This document shows, piece after piece, positions 27,229-36,263 of a stretch of DNA of 64,000 bases. How positions within the stretch are numbered: position 1 is the stretch's first letter; each line of letters opens with the position of its first letter. Source of the stretch: FEN-1219 sp963817615 (GTDB lineage: Bacteria; Pseudomonadota; Gammaproteobacteria; Steroidobacterales; Rariloculaceae); the NCBI GenBank assembly GCA_963817615.1, contig CAWFPH010000003.1, positions 124,001-188,000 of the forward strand. The letters are read 5' to 3'. The notes below the pieces were generated by a model. It did not search any database and had not been told where the DNA came from. It saw nothing but the letters and a program-made list of their open reading frames with translations. Both the position numbers and the translations under genes were made by a program.

Positions 27229-28725
27229 ATGCTCGTCGTGAAAATAGCTCTGCTCAGCGTCGCGGTCTGCGGCAGCACCGTTGCCGGTCTGGCAGCTGCG
27301 CAAGATCGGCCGGCGACTCCATTCAATCGCATGATATTGGTTGCGCGAGCGGAGGAGCTGTCGAAGCAACCGTTCGTCCGGCCGACGCAGCGCGACGGCG
27401 GAGCGCTCGAGAAGCTCACGTACGATCAGTACCGTTCGATTCGGTTTCAGACGGGTGCTTCGATCTGGTCGCACGAAGACCGCAATTTCACGCTGGATTT
27501 GTTCTACCCGGGATTCATCTACGACACGCCCGTCGCCATCAACCTCGTCGTCGCGGGTGTCGCGCGGCGCGTGCTGTTCAAGAACCAGCTCTTCGATCAC
27601 GGTCCGAACGTGCCGACGATCGAGAGCAACGACTTGGGCTACTCCGGGTTTCGCGTACGGGCACCGATCAACAAGCCCGACGTGCTCGATGAATTTCTCG
27701 TATTTCAGGGCGCGAGCTACTTTCGCGCGCTCGCGCGCGGTCAGAACTACGGAGTGTCGGCGCGCGGTCTCGCCATTCGGACCGCGCGGCCGGAGGGCGA
27801 GGAGTTTCCGGTCTTCACCGACTTCTGGGTCGAGCGTCCGGCCGAGCACGCCGAGGAGATCACGATCCATGCGCTGCTGCAGAGCGCATCGGTCGTCGGC
27901 GCGTACACCTTCAAGGTGCGACCGGGCGCTGCGACCACGATGGACGTCGATGCGGCGCTGTTCCCGCGGGCGGGCGTGATGGCCTACGGCATTGCGCCGC
28001 TCACCTCGATGTTTCTGTTCGATGCAACGAACCGGAATCGATTCGACGACGTGCGTGCGGCCGTGCACGATTCCGACGGCCTCGAGATCGTGAACGGCGG
28101 TGGCGAGCGGATCTGGCGGCCGCTCGCGAACCCGCGGGTCCTGCAGGTCTCCGCGTTCCTCGACAACAACCCGCAGGGTTTCGGTCTCGTGCAGCGCAAG
28201 CGCCGCGTCGAGGACTATCAGGATTACGAAGCGCGTTACGACCAGCGGCCGTCCGTATGGGTCGAGCCGCGCGGCGAGTGGGGGGCGGGGCACGTGGAGC
28301 TCGTCGAGATCCCGTCCGACAAGGAAATTCACGACAACATCGTGGCGTACTGGCAGCCCGCGATGCCGCTCGTGGCCGGCCAGCGCGCGGATTTCAGCTA
28401 TCGCCTGCGCTGGACCGACGAGGCGCTCGACGAATCGCTCGCGCGCGTCATCGACACGCGGGCGGGCAAGGCGCCCGACGCGGATCAACGCGAGTTCGTC
28501 GTCGATTTCCATGGCCCCGGCGAGCCGCCGGCGGACCTCGAGATCAAGACCATGAGCTCGGCCGGAACGATCCACGACGCCCGCGGTCAACTGTTGCCGT
28601 CGGGCGATTACCGAGTGAGCTTCGAGCTCGCGACCGAGCGCGCCGACGTGATCGAGCTTCGGCTGCAGCTGTTGTCGAAGGAGCAACCCTGGAGTGAGAC
28701 GTGGCTGTATCGATGGAGCCGATGA
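27229..28725 (+). CDS. opgG: periplasmic glucan biosynthesis protein OpgG
   Basis: 498 residues from ATG 27229 (AAGGA six bases upstream), with a signal peptide ending AAAQD. Family segments: LTYDQYRSIRFQ, NFTLDLFYPGFIYD, DEFLVFQGASYFRALARGQNYG, SMFLFDATNRNRFDD and DNNPQGFGLVQR, all conserved in OpgG/OpgD. Acts in the periplasm to finish osmoregulated beta-glucans made by OpgH. The stop overlaps the opgH reading frame, so the two are translated together as in other Gammaproteobacteria. Confidence 0.95.
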   Translation: MLVVKIALLSVAVCGSTVAGLAAAQDRPATPFNRMILVARAEELSKQPFVRPTQRDGGALEKLTYDQYRSIRFQTGASIWSHEDRNFTLDLFYPGFIYDTPVAINLVVAGVARRVLFKNQLFDHGPNVPTIESNDLGYSGFRVRAPINKPDVLDEFLVFQGASYFRALARGQNYGVSARGLAIRTARPEGEEFPVFTDFWVERPAEHAEEITIHALLQSASVVGAYTFKVRPGAATTMDVDAALFPRAGVMAYGIAPLTSMFLFDATNRNRFDDVRAAVHDSDGLEIVNGGGERIWRPLANPRVLQVSAFLDNNPQGFGLVQRKRRVEDYQDYEARYDQRPSVWVEPRGEWGAGHVELVEIPSDKEIHDNIVAYWQPAMPLVAGQRADFSYRLRWTDEALDESLARVIDTRAGKAPDADQREFVVDFHGPGEPPADLEIKTMSSAGTIHDARGQLLPSGDYRVSFELATERADVIELRLQLLSKEQPWSETWLYRWSR

Positions 28726-30851
28726 TGGCGCGCCCACCCGCGGTCCCCGCATTCTCCCTGCTCGAGATGCCCGAGCAGGATCTGCAGCGCTTCACGCGTA
28801 AACGGCGGCCCGCACCCGCCTCGGCGAAGACCCGGCTCGCTCGGCTCGTCACCTTCGCCGGCGCGCTCGCGCTTACGGCGTACGCCGCCCGCGAGATGCT
28901 CGCGGTCGTGTCGGTCGGAGGCGTCACCATTCTCCAGGGGTTGATGGTCGTGCTGTTCACGATCACGTTCGGCTGGATCGCTCTATCGGCGGCCGGGGCC
29001 GTGGCGGGTGTGCTGTTCGGCGGCGTGAAACGCCGCGGCGACGCGAAGGCAAGCATCGAGCAGCGCACGGCGCTCGTGATGCCGATTTGCAACGAGGACC
29101 CGGTCCGGAGCTTCGCGTCGCTCGGCGCGATGGCGTCGCTGCTGATCGAGGGCGACATGGCGGCCGGATTCGAGATCTTCGTGCTGTCCGACACGTCGAA
29201 TCCCGATTTGTACGTGCAGGAGACGGCCGCGTTTCAAGCTCTGCGCGAGGAGCTCGGCGAGCGCATGCGCGTGTGGTACCGGCGCCGCACCGAGAATCAC
29301 GGCCGCAAAGCCGGCAACGTTCACGACTTCGTGACCCGCTGGGGCGGCCGCTACGATTTCATGATCGTGCTCGATGCCGATAGCGTGCTCACGCCCGAGA
29401 CGCTCGTGACGATGGTGCGCGAGATGGTGGCCGACCCGCGGCTGGCGCTGCTGCAAACGGTGCCGCGGCTCTGCGGCGGCCACACGCTGTTCGCGCGGCT
29501 GCAGCAGTTCGCGGGCGCCGTGTACGGCCCCGTCGTCGCACGCGGCATGGCCGCGTGGTCCGGCGACGACGGCAACTATTGGGGGCACAACGCGATCATT
29601 CGCGTGCGCGCGTTCGCATCGGCGGCGGGGCTACCGACGCTGCCGGGCCGCAAGCCGTTCGGCGGCATGATCCTGTCGCACGACTTCGTGGAAGCCGCGC
29701 TGTTGCGGCGCGCGGGCTGGTCCGTGCGGATGCTGCCGACGCTCGGCGGCACCTGGGAGGAGGGCCCGCCGTCGCTGCTCGACGTCGCGGCGCGCGATCG
29801 GCGTTGGGCGCAGGGCAATCTTCAGCACTTGGGCGTGGTCGGTGCGCGCGGGCTGTCGTGGCCGAGCCGTGCCCACATGTGGATCGGGGTGATGAGCTAT
29901 CTCGCCTCGCCGTTGTGGTTCGCGCTGATCGCGGTCGGTCTCGGCGTGACCGCGCACATCGCGACCGCGCAGTTCGACTATTTCACCGACGAGCGCTCGC
30001 TGTTTCCCCAGTGGCCTCGGTTCGACAGCGAGCGGATGATCCAGCTGTTCATCTTTGCGATGGCGGTGCTGCTTGCGCCGAAAGTGCTGGGTCTGCTGCG
30101 CTCGCTCGTGAACCGCGAGTTCCTGCGCACCGTCGGCCCCGTGCGGCTCCTGCTCGGCGTCGTGGCCGAGACCGTGCTGTCGGCGCTGTACGCGCCGGTC
30201 ATGATGATGATCCAAAGCCGCCAGGTCTGGGAGATCGTGCGCGGCCAGGATTCCGGATGGTCGGTCCAGAGCCGCAAGCACACGACGATGCCGTGGCGCA
30301 TTTTGCTGCGGCGCCATTGGCTTCACATGACGGCCGGCATCGCATTGACGGCCGGCCTGATGCTGATCTCGATGCCCGTGGTCGCGTGGATGAGCCCGAC
30401 GCTCGTCGGCCTGATCGCTGCGCTGCCGCTGTCGGCCGCGAGCGGCAGCCTCGTGCTGGCGAAGGTCGCGCGTTTCTTCGGGTTGCTCACGATTCCGGAG
30501 GAGATCGCGACGCCGCGCGTGATCGAAGTGCGGGATGCATTCGAGGCCGGTCTCGGCGCGACGATCGCCCGCGTCACGATCGAGCGGCTGTTGCTCGACG
30601 AGGACGCGCGCCAGCGGCATTTCGCGGCGGTGCTGCCGCGGCCGCCCGGGCCGCGCGGACGGCCCGACGTGCCGCTGCTCTCGGCTCGGGCGAAGATCGG
30701 CGATGCGCGCAACACGGCCGAAGCCCTCGGCTGGCTGAGCCCGCCCGAGCGGCTCGCGGTGCTCGGCGACCACGACCTGTTCCACTCGCTCGCGCGGCTT
30801 GCGTCGCCCGGCGAGCACACGCCCGATCGCCCGAAGCTGCGCTCGGCATAA
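28701..30851 (+). CDS. opgH: osmoregulated periplasmic glucan glucosyltransferase OpgH
   Basis: 716 residues from GTG 28701, which has GGAG six bases upstream; ATGs at 28713, 28722 and 28725 are alternatives. GT2 family membrane enzyme: ALVMPICNED (from 124), LDADS (224-228), SHDFVEA, and RRWAQGN (367-373) supply the D,D,D,(R/Q)xxRW signature. Two N-terminal helices and several C-terminal ones surround the catalytic loop. Polymerises UDP-glucose into beta-1,2-linked glucan and exports it. Overlaps opgG by 25 bases. Confidence 0.95.
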   Translation: MAVSMEPMMARPPAVPAFSLLEMPEQDLQRFTRKRRPAPASAKTRLARLVTFAGALALTAYAAREMLAVVSVGGVTILQGLMVVLFTITFGWIALSAAGAVAGVLFGGVKRRGDAKASIEQRTALVMPICNEDPVRSFASLGAMASLLIEGDMAAGFEIFVLSDTSNPDLYVQETAAFQALREELGERMRVWYRRRTENHGRKAGNVHDFVTRWGGRYDFMIVLDADSVLTPETLVTMVREMVADPRLALLQTVPRLCGGHTLFARLQQFAGAVYGPVVARGMAAWSGDDGNYWGHNAIIRVRAFASAAGLPTLPGRKPFGGMILSHDFVEAALLRRAGWSVRMLPTLGGTWEEGPPSLLDVAARDRRWAQGNLQHLGVVGARGLSWPSRAHMWIGVMSYLASPLWFALIAVGLGVTAHIATAQFDYFTDERSLFPQWPRFDSERMIQLFIFAMAVLLAPKVLGLLRSLVNREFLRTVGPVRLLLGVVAETVLSALYAPVMMMIQSRQVWEIVRGQDSGWSVQSRKHTTMPWRILLRRHWLHMTAGIALTAGLMLISMPVVAWMSPTLVGLIAALPLSAASGSLVLAKVARFFGLLTIPEEIATPRVIEVRDAFEAGLGATIARVTIERLLLDEDARQRHFAAVLPRPPGPRGRPDVPLLSARAKIGDARNTAEALGWLSPPERLAVLGDHDLFHSLARLASPGEHTPDRPKLRSA

Positions 30852-30977
30852 TCCGAGACGCAATCACATCGACCGCGCAAGTTTCGCGATTGGCGCGCCG
30901 CAGCCCGCCCGCTCTACACTGGCTCGGAGGGTCGCCGCGGCTACCGAGGCACGGCCCATGCGGAACCGAGGTCGAGC

Positions 30978-31298
30978 ATGCGTATCGCCGCCGTCGCATT
31001 CGTCTTGTCGAGCCTTGCGTGGCCGGCTGCCGCGCTCGACACGCTGCGCTGCGGCAACGACCTCATCAGGGTCGGCATGGTGGCGCCGCAAGTCGTCGCG
31101 AAGTGCGGTCAGCCGACCACGAAGACCGTCGAGAACGTGCCGGTCCGCGTGCGCCGTCCGAACGGATTGTCCGGCACGGTCGGCGTCGCGCACATCGAGC
31201 ACTGGGTCTACGATCGCGGTTTCGGCAAGTTCCCCGCCAGGCTCACGTTCGACGAGGGCAAGCTCAAGCAGATCGAGCTGCTTACCACGGACGAGTAG
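30978..31298 (+). CDS. DUF2845 family exported protein
   Basis: 106 residues with a signal peptide (MRIAAVAFVLSSLAWPAAAL). DUF2845 pattern: DTLRCGNDLIRVGMVAPQVV, KCGQPT, HWVYDRGFGKFPARLTFDEG and KLKQIEL. Two conserved Cys (CG and KCG) could form a disulfide. Such proteins are small periplasmic factors of unknown function, related to SmpA/BamE-like folds by their GxPxxV layout (inference). Convergent with the MarC gene. Confidence 0.85.
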   Translation: MRIAAVAFVLSSLAWPAAALDTLRCGNDLIRVGMVAPQVVAKCGQPTTKTVENVPVRVRRPNGLSGTVGVAHIEHWVYDRGFGKFPARLTFDEGKLKQIELLTTDE

Positions 31299-31300
31299 CG

Positions 31301-31897
31301 TTAGGTTTGAGCCTCGAGCGTCGCGAGGTACTGCGACACTCCGCCAAGCAGCATTTGCACGGCCATTGCGACGAGGAACATCCCCATGAGCCGCTCGAGC
31401 GCGACCAAGCCGCGCGGCCCGATGCGTCCCGCGATCGCGTGGCCCGCCAGCAGCACGACCGCGGCTGCGAGCCACGCCAGCACGATCGTGCCGACGGAGC
31501 GCAGCCATGCGTTGTGCGCGGCGCTGCCGAGCAGCATGACGAGCGTGAGCGCGGAGGGGCCCGCGAACAACGGTGTCGCGAGCGGCACGATGAACGGTTC
31601 GGCCGCCGTCTCGCTGTCCATGCTGAGCTTGATCGAGGGGAAAACCATCGGCAGCGCGATCAGGAACAAAATCAGGCCGCCTGCGATCGTGAGCGCGGGC
31701 TCGGAGATCTTGAGCAGCGCGAGCAGGTAGCGCCCCGCGAACAGAAAGACGATGAGCCCGACGAGCGCGATCGCGAGCTCCCGCAGCAGCACGTGCACAC
31801 GGCGTTCCGGCGCGACGCGCGCGAGCAGCGTCGAGTACAGCGGAATCAAGCCGAACGGATCGATCACGAGAAATAGCAGCACGGCGTTCGATAGCAC
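31301..31897 (-). CDS. MarC family integral membrane protein
   Basis: 198 residues with six predicted helices. Recognised by LVIDPFGLIPLYSTLL at the N-terminus, SEPALTIAGGLILFLIALPM, the conserved VPLATPLFAGPSALT loop, and LERLMGMFLVAMAVQMLLGG at the end. MarC (UPF0056) proteins were once linked to multiple antibiotic resistance, but their transport role is not established. Ends 2 bp from the DUF2845 stop. Confidence 0.9.
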   Translation of the reverse strand: MLSNAVLLFLVIDPFGLIPLYSTLLARVAPERRVHVLLRELAIALVGLIVFLFAGRYLLALLKISEPALTIAGGLILFLIALPMVFPSIKLSMDSETAAEPFIVPLATPLFAGPSALTLVMLLGSAAHNAWLRSVGTIVLAWLAAAVVLLAGHAIAGRIGPRGLVALERLMGMFLVAMAVQMLLGGVSQYLATLEAQT

Positions 31898-31944
31898 GGC
31901 TCTTACTCGATGGCGGCCCGGCGATAGAATAACTTGCCGGGCTC

Positions 31945-32610
31945 ATGGCAAGGATTCGCATCTCGATGGACAACGACGGCACGGGGCCGCTGGCCGCGCC
32001 CGAAGCGCCCCCGCCCGCGCGGACCTCGGAGATCCTTCGGGACCTTGCCTACGGCGCCGGCGAGCGCGTCACCTTTCGCGAGATCTTGGTGGAGCTGCGC
32101 CACCGCGCGTTCGGCTTCGCGATGCTGGTCTTCGCGCTGCCGGCTTGTTTGCCGATGCCGCCCGGGATACCGACGATTTGCGGCGTGGCGCTCGCGATCG
32201 TCGCGCTCAATCTGATCACCGTCCGGCAGCGGTTGTGGCTGCCGAGCGCCGTGGCCGATAAGAGCATCGCACGCTCGGACCTGCGGCGTGTGGTCGACCG
32301 AGCCTTGCCCTATCTCCAGCGGCTCGAGCGAGTCTGCAAGCCGCGCTTGAGTCTTGCGACCGAGCCGATCGGCAAGGTGCTGATCGGGCTCATCGTGCTC
32401 GTGCTGGGGTTCGTGATGATCTTGCCGATTCCGTTCATCGGCAATATTCCGCCCGGCCTGGCGGCGGCGGTCATCGCGCTCGGCGTCACCGAGCGCGACG
32501 GGCTCCTGGTCGCCGTCGGCTTATTCGCGGCGGCGCTTGCGATTGCGATCGCATCGGCCGCGACCTGGGCCGCGGTCATCGAGATCGTACGGTTCTTCGC
32601 GGGAAGCTGA
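31945..32610 (+). CDS. ExoD family membrane protein
   Basis: 221 residues. ExoD pattern: ERVTFREILVELRHRAFG, LVFALPACLPMPPGIPT, NLITVRQRLWLP and the helical pair VLGFVMILPIPFIGNIPPGL. Four or five membrane helices. ExoD in rhizobia affects exopolysaccharide synthesis and alkali tolerance; the molecular function is unknown. Divergent from marC by 47 bp. Confidence 0.85.
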   Translation: MARIRISMDNDGTGPLAAPEAPPPARTSEILRDLAYGAGERVTFREILVELRHRAFGFAMLVFALPACLPMPPGIPTICGVALAIVALNLITVRQRLWLPSAVADKSIARSDLRRVVDRALPYLQRLERVCKPRLSLATEPIGKVLIGLIVLVLGFVMILPIPFIGNIPPGLAAAVIALGVTERDGLLVAVGLFAAALAIAIASAATWAAVIEIVRFFAGS

Positions 32611-32634
32611 CGGTGTTCGCGAGCCGCGGCGGAT

Positions 32635-32880
32635 TCAGTCGGCGCGGCGCGCGAGCAGCGCGTCGACCTCGCGCTCACTTTCGAGCCAATCCGCAACGGG
32701 ATCGCCGCCCGAGAAGCCGCGCTGCTCGGCGCGCAGATACGCCGACTCCGCAATCAGCGCGCGGCGCTCCGCGGCCGAGAGCATCTGGGCGCCGGCTGCG
32801 TCGTTGCTGCGGGCCGCGCCGGCGGCGCGACGGGTCGTACGAGCGCGCTTCGGGCGCGCGGTCGATTGGGTGCTGCTCAT
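32635..32880 (-). CDS. DUF2934 protein
   Basis: 81 residues from ATG 32880 (AGGAG about 10 bases upstream). Basic N-terminal tail (STARPKRARTTRRAAG) then the DUF2934 core ALIAESAYLRAEQRGF, DPVADWLESEREVDAL. Small helical soluble protein; function of the family unknown. Convergent with exoD-like gene (24 bp). Confidence 0.8.
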   Translation of the reverse strand: MSSTQSTARPKRARTTRRAAGAARSNDAAGAQMLSAAERRALIAESAYLRAEQRGFSGGDPVADWLESEREVDALLARRAD

Positions 32881-33144
32881 GTTCTGGTCGCTCCTGATGA
32901 CGAACCGAGGCAAATCGAGTGTCCCTCAGCTCGCAGACTAGTACTAATGGGTGACGGCTGTATGAATACGCGGTCGCATTCGAACCGCGAACGATGCAAC
33001 AGGTTGTGGGGCGCGTCCAGTTGTCGGCTGGAACCGACATATTGGAGTTCCACGCGCCGCTGTGTTAGATAGATCGCTGGTCATAATGACCGCGCAAGTT
33101 CCTGGGGCTACGGCAATAACCTCCAGCAAATTCAGGGGAGAGCT

Positions 33145-33732
33145 ATGTTTGAGATCAGCAAGAAGGGTTCGCCCGACAAGGGACTTGAGGCCGCTCCGCG
33201 CGACCCCCGTCCCGAGGCGTCCCGTATGGATGCGGGTGCTGCGCGAACCGCCGCGCCGGTTCGAGAGGCGGCCGTGATCGGACCGTCGATTCACATCGAC
33301 GGCGACCTGCGCGGCGAAGAGGACCTGTTGATCGACGGCGAGGTGAACGGCACGGTCCAGCTGAAGAACAACAGCCTGACGATCGGGCCGCAAGGCAAGG
33401 TTCGCGCCGACGTCTACGCGCACTCGATCTACGTCGACGGCTACATGGAAGGCGATCTGTACGGCTCGGAGCGCGTCGCGATCCGCAAGAGCGCCCAGGT
33501 CCGCGGCAACGTGACGTCGCCGCGCGTGAGCCTCGAGGACGGCGCGAAGTTCAAGGGCTCGATCGAGATGGATCCGCAGGCCGTTCAGGCCTCGCTCGGC
33601 ACGAACCGCAGCGCGAAGCCGGCGACGTCCGTTCCGAGCCCCGGTAAGCCTGCGAGCCCGCAGAAGTTCGACAGTCCGGCGAAGGCCGAGGCGACGCCCG
33701 CGGGTGTCGTCAAGACCGGAGCGGCGACCTGA
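33145..33732 (+). CDS. bactofilin-family cytoskeletal protein
   Basis: 195 residues, SD GGGGAGA just before ATG. Bactofilin core (residues about 50-140) with the right-handed beta-helix repeat: SIHIDGDLRGEEDLLIDGEV, NSLTIGPQGKVRADVYAHSI, YVDGYMEGDLYGSERVAI, AQVRGNVTSPRVSLEDGAKF. Disordered, charged N- and C-terminal tails as in other bactofilins. It polymerises without nucleotide and scaffolds envelope-synthesis enzymes. Followed 23 bp later by a methyltransferase-like gene. Confidence 0.92.
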   Translation: MFEISKKGSPDKGLEAAPRDPRPEASRMDAGAARTAAPVREAAVIGPSIHIDGDLRGEEDLLIDGEVNGTVQLKNNSLTIGPQGKVRADVYAHSIYVDGYMEGDLYGSERVAIRKSAQVRGNVTSPRVSLEDGAKFKGSIEMDPQAVQASLGTNRSAKPATSVPSPGKPASPQKFDSPAKAEATPAGVVKTGAAT

Positions 33733-33755
33733 CGACGGCCGCGTCGGCTTCTTCA

Positions 33756-34373
33756 GTGACCGCGGCGGCCCGCAACGTGAGCGAGCGCGCCGCCGTGAGC
33801 GCGGCGACAGAAGCGCTCAACGCGCCGCTGTTCCACTCCGTGGTCGACCGTCTCGAGGACGGCGGTCGCTGGGTCGTGCTCGACCTCGGCGCCGCGCGCA
33901 CCGAGACCGTCGCACTGCTCAGCCGGTTTCGTTGCCGGCTCGAGATCGCAGACCTTGCGGAGGGTGTCGACTCGCTGAATGCGGAGCAGACCCCTCAGCA
34001 GCAGCGCTCTCGCGCCGAAGCGCTGCTCCCGGCGCGCCGCCGCGAGCCGACGGACATCGTGTTCTGCTGGGATCTGCTGAACTACCTGAATCGGCCCGCG
34101 CTCGCCTGCCTGATGGAGGCTATCGCGGCCCGGAGCCGGCGCGGGACGCTCGTACACGCGTTGGTTTATTACTCGGCGCGGCGGATGCCCGCACGGCCGA
34201 GCTGCTTCGTGCCGCTCGACGATCAGCGGCTCATGAACGTGGCGCCGCAGACGGCCGAGTGCGACGCGCCGCGCTACTCGCCGGAGGACCTTGCGCTCTG
34301 CATGCCGCGCTACGAGGTGGATCGCGCGCGGTTGTTGCGCAACGGCATGCAGGAGTTCTTGTTCCGGTTGTGA
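33756..34373 (+). CDS. methyltransferase-like hypothetical protein
   Basis: 205 residues; GTG is the only start after the bactofilin stop. WVVLDLGAARTETVALLSRF looks like the first strand and glycine loop of a Rossmann-type SAM methyltransferase, and DIVFCWDLLNYLNRPALACL like motif III/IV of class I enzymes, but the glycine-rich motif is degenerate (DLGAA rather than GxGxG). It may be an inactive or divergent methyltransferase. Probably co-transcribed with the bactofilin gene. Function unknown. Confidence 0.65.
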   Translation: MTAAARNVSERAAVSAATEALNAPLFHSVVDRLEDGGRWVVLDLGAARTETVALLSRFRCRLEIADLAEGVDSLNAEQTPQQQRSRAEALLPARRREPTDIVFCWDLLNYLNRPALACLMEAIAARSRRGTLVHALVYYSARRMPARPSCFVPLDDQRLMNVAPQTAECDAPRYSPEDLALCMPRYEVDRARLLRNGMQEFLFRL

Positions 34374-34404
34374 GGTCGCGTCCCGTCGGCGCCGACGTCC
34401 CGCT

Positions 34405-34929
34405 TTAGCGCGGGTGGAAGGTTCTGCCGATCAGCGCGCGCGCATCGGCGCCGTCCCACTCGCGCGCGCCGTAGACTTTCTCGAGCACCCGGCCGTTCGC
34501 GTCGACCAGCACCGTGAGCGGCAGCCGCGATGCGCCGAGCATGTTCTCCAGCACGAGCTCGTGATCGATGAAATGGCTGATCGTCGCATTTCCGGCCTTG
34601 AGCGCGGCCTGCGCGTTGTCGACGTAGTCGTCCGTCGAAATGCCGATGATCGTGAAATAGTGCGAATCGTCGCGCCATGCGAGCCGCTCGAGCGAGGCCA
34701 TCTCGGCGCGGCACGGACCGCACCAGCTCGCCCAGACGTTGATCAACAGCGGCCGGCCGTGAAATTCCGCGAGGTGCCTCGTGGGACCGTTCAAGCCCTG
34801 CATCGGCGCGTCGCGCAGCGTCTCGCCGACCCGCACCTCGCCGGCCGTGTCGGCCGGCGTCGCAGCGGCGTAACCGAGTGCGCACAGGACCAAACCGGCG
34901 AGCGTTGCGTTGCGCATGCGCGCGACCAT
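34405..34929 (-). CDS. TlpA-like thioredoxin-fold protein
   Basis: 174 residues from ATG 34929 (34917 is an alternative). Signal peptide MRNATLAGLVLCALGYAAAT directs it to the periplasm. Redox site WCGPC with Cys70 and Cys73; FHGRPLLINVWASWCGPC and GASRLPLTVLVDANGRV (cis-Pro loop) are typical of TlpA/ResA reductants. It begins 55 bp after the LanC-like gene, same strand, and is probably co-transcribed. Role: keeps a periplasmic thiol reduced; the partner is unknown. Confidence 0.88.
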   Translation of the reverse strand: MVARMRNATLAGLVLCALGYAAATPADTAGEVRVGETLRDAPMQGLNGPTRHLAEFHGRPLLINVWASWCGPCRAEMASLERLAWRDDSHYFTIIGISTDDYVDNAQAALKAGNATISHFIDHELVLENMLGASRLPLTVLVDANGRVLEKVYGAREWDGADARALIGRTFHPR

Positions 34930-34984
34930 GCCAGGGGCGGTGCCGCGGTGCAAGGATCGGAGCCGCGTTTGCGGGCTGTTGCGA

Positions 34985-36247
34985 TCAGTCTGCGAAGAAC
35001 GCGTCGAGCGTGGGGAACGCGGCGGTTGCGTCGAGGCAGTCCTTGAGATAGATCGCGAATCCCAGGTCGCCTGTCCAGAGCGAATAGCGCATCTGGCCGA
35101 AGCGGGCGGCGTCGCGCTCGGTCTGGCGGATGCCGTGCATCGCGAACGCGCGGGCACGCTCGAGCCACTTCGAATCGCGCGTGCGGGCGTGGAGCTTCAA
35201 GAAGGCGTAGCCGTTGCCGCCGGTTCCGTGGCAGAGGTTCGAGCCCTTGCGCAGCGGACCGGCCCGCCAGATCGCTTCGCCGGCTCCGAGCAGGAGGTCG
35301 TCGAGCTCGCCGCCCGGGAAGGCTGCGAGGCACACGACGAAGCCCGGTGCGCCGTGACAGAACTGCATGAGCCAACCGCCGCGCGATCCGCGCGTCGGAA
35401 TCAGCCACGGTTGCCAATTCACGAGTCCGTCTTCGACCGTCGCGGCCCGCCGCACGGTGTTCGCGATGCATTGCGTCCACTCCGCGCGCTCGGCGTCATC
35501 GAGCAGCGCGAGGCCGCGGAGCAGCGGCGCTGCGTTGCCGACGAAGCCGTGCACCGCGTCTACGTAGCTGCTGCGAGTGCCATAAAGCTCCTGCGTCCAG
35601 TAGCGGCAGTCGTGCTCCTTCGAGAACGAGAGCTGCGATTGCAGCAGGCGCGCAGCGCTGCGGAATGCGGCGGCCCAGCGCGGTTCGCCCGTGCGCTCGT
35701 GCATGAACAGCGCTGCGAGCATCGTGCCCGGCGATCCCCACATCAGCTCGCGGCTCGGGTTGCCGAGATTCGCGGCGATGAGCTGCTCGATGCGAGCGGC
35801 CGTCTCCGCGCTCGGATCGTCCCAGTACATCGACATCAGGATCGATGTCTCGCCCATCAGGTAGGACGCGGGCTCGTGCACGCCGACGGCGGCGAGCCAT
35901 TCGCGGTCGCGCTCGAGCACGCCGCTCAACTGCTGCGTATGGGAGCGCTGCGGCGCGGCCGCGCCGATCGCCTTTAGGTAGCGCAGCGCCCAGATTACCC
36001 CGGCCGCGCCGAAGTACAGCGGATAAGCCGGCGCCGCGCTGCGCCCATCCGCGTCGAGCGGATGCATCGGCCAAAAGGCCTCGGGCGAGAACTGCGCCTC
36101 CGTGTCGGCCACGATGCGCTCGATCAGCGCTTGCGCGCGCGCCGGGTTCCAAGCGGTCGTTTCGCAGGGTTCGTGGCGTTCCGGTCGATACAGCATGCCG
36201 TCCGTCGTGCTCGTGTGCGCCGCGGCGATTTCGTCCGGCGCGCTCAC
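34985..36247 (-). CDS. LanC-like (lanthionine synthetase C-like) zinc protein, stand-alone
   Basis: 420 residues, GTG start with GGAG seven bases upstream. Alpha/alpha-barrel repeats typical of LanC/LanCL. Zinc ligands are intact: Cys297 (FCHGAPG) and Cys339-His340 (NLCHGTGGNG). The active-site His segment AVHGFVGNAAPLL is also present. LanC enzymes add Cys thiols to dehydroamino acids; eukaryotic LanCL proteins add glutathione to dehydrated peptides. No LanB/LanM dehydratase or precursor peptide was seen nearby, so a LanCL-like repair or non-lantibiotic role is more likely (inference). Confidence 0.88.
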   Translation of the reverse strand: MSAPDEIAAAHTSTTDGMLYRPERHEPCETTAWNPARAQALIERIVADTEAQFSPEAFWPMHPLDADGRSAAPAYPLYFGAAGVIWALRYLKAIGAAAPQRSHTQQLSGVLERDREWLAAVGVHEPASYLMGETSILMSMYWDDPSAETAARIEQLIAANLGNPSRELMWGSPGTMLAALFMHERTGEPRWAAAFRSAARLLQSQLSFSKEHDCRYWTQELYGTRSSYVDAVHGFVGNAAPLLRGLALLDDAERAEWTQCIANTVRRAATVEDGLVNWQPWLIPTRGSRGGWLMQFCHGAPGFVVCLAAFPGGELDDLLLGAGEAIWRAGPLRKGSNLCHGTGGNGYAFLKLHARTRDSKWLERARAFAMHGIRQTERDAARFGQMRYSLWTGDLGFAIYLKDCLDATAAFPTLDAFFAD

Positions 36248-36263
36248 GGTATCTCCGCGGCTT

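Noticed and set aside
27226..28752. 508-residue reading frame on the - strand opposite opgG
   Set aside because: No recognisable family; opgG is conserved in every segment.
33010..33058. nested short inverted repeats upstream of the bactofilin gene (GGCGCGT/ACGCGCC and TGGAAC/GTTCCA)
   Set aside because: Arms are short and the unpaired segments unequal; no compact stem results.
34385..34404. short GC palindromes between converging genes near 34.39 kb
   Set aside because: Stem of only five or six bases with mismatched loops; too weak to call a terminator.
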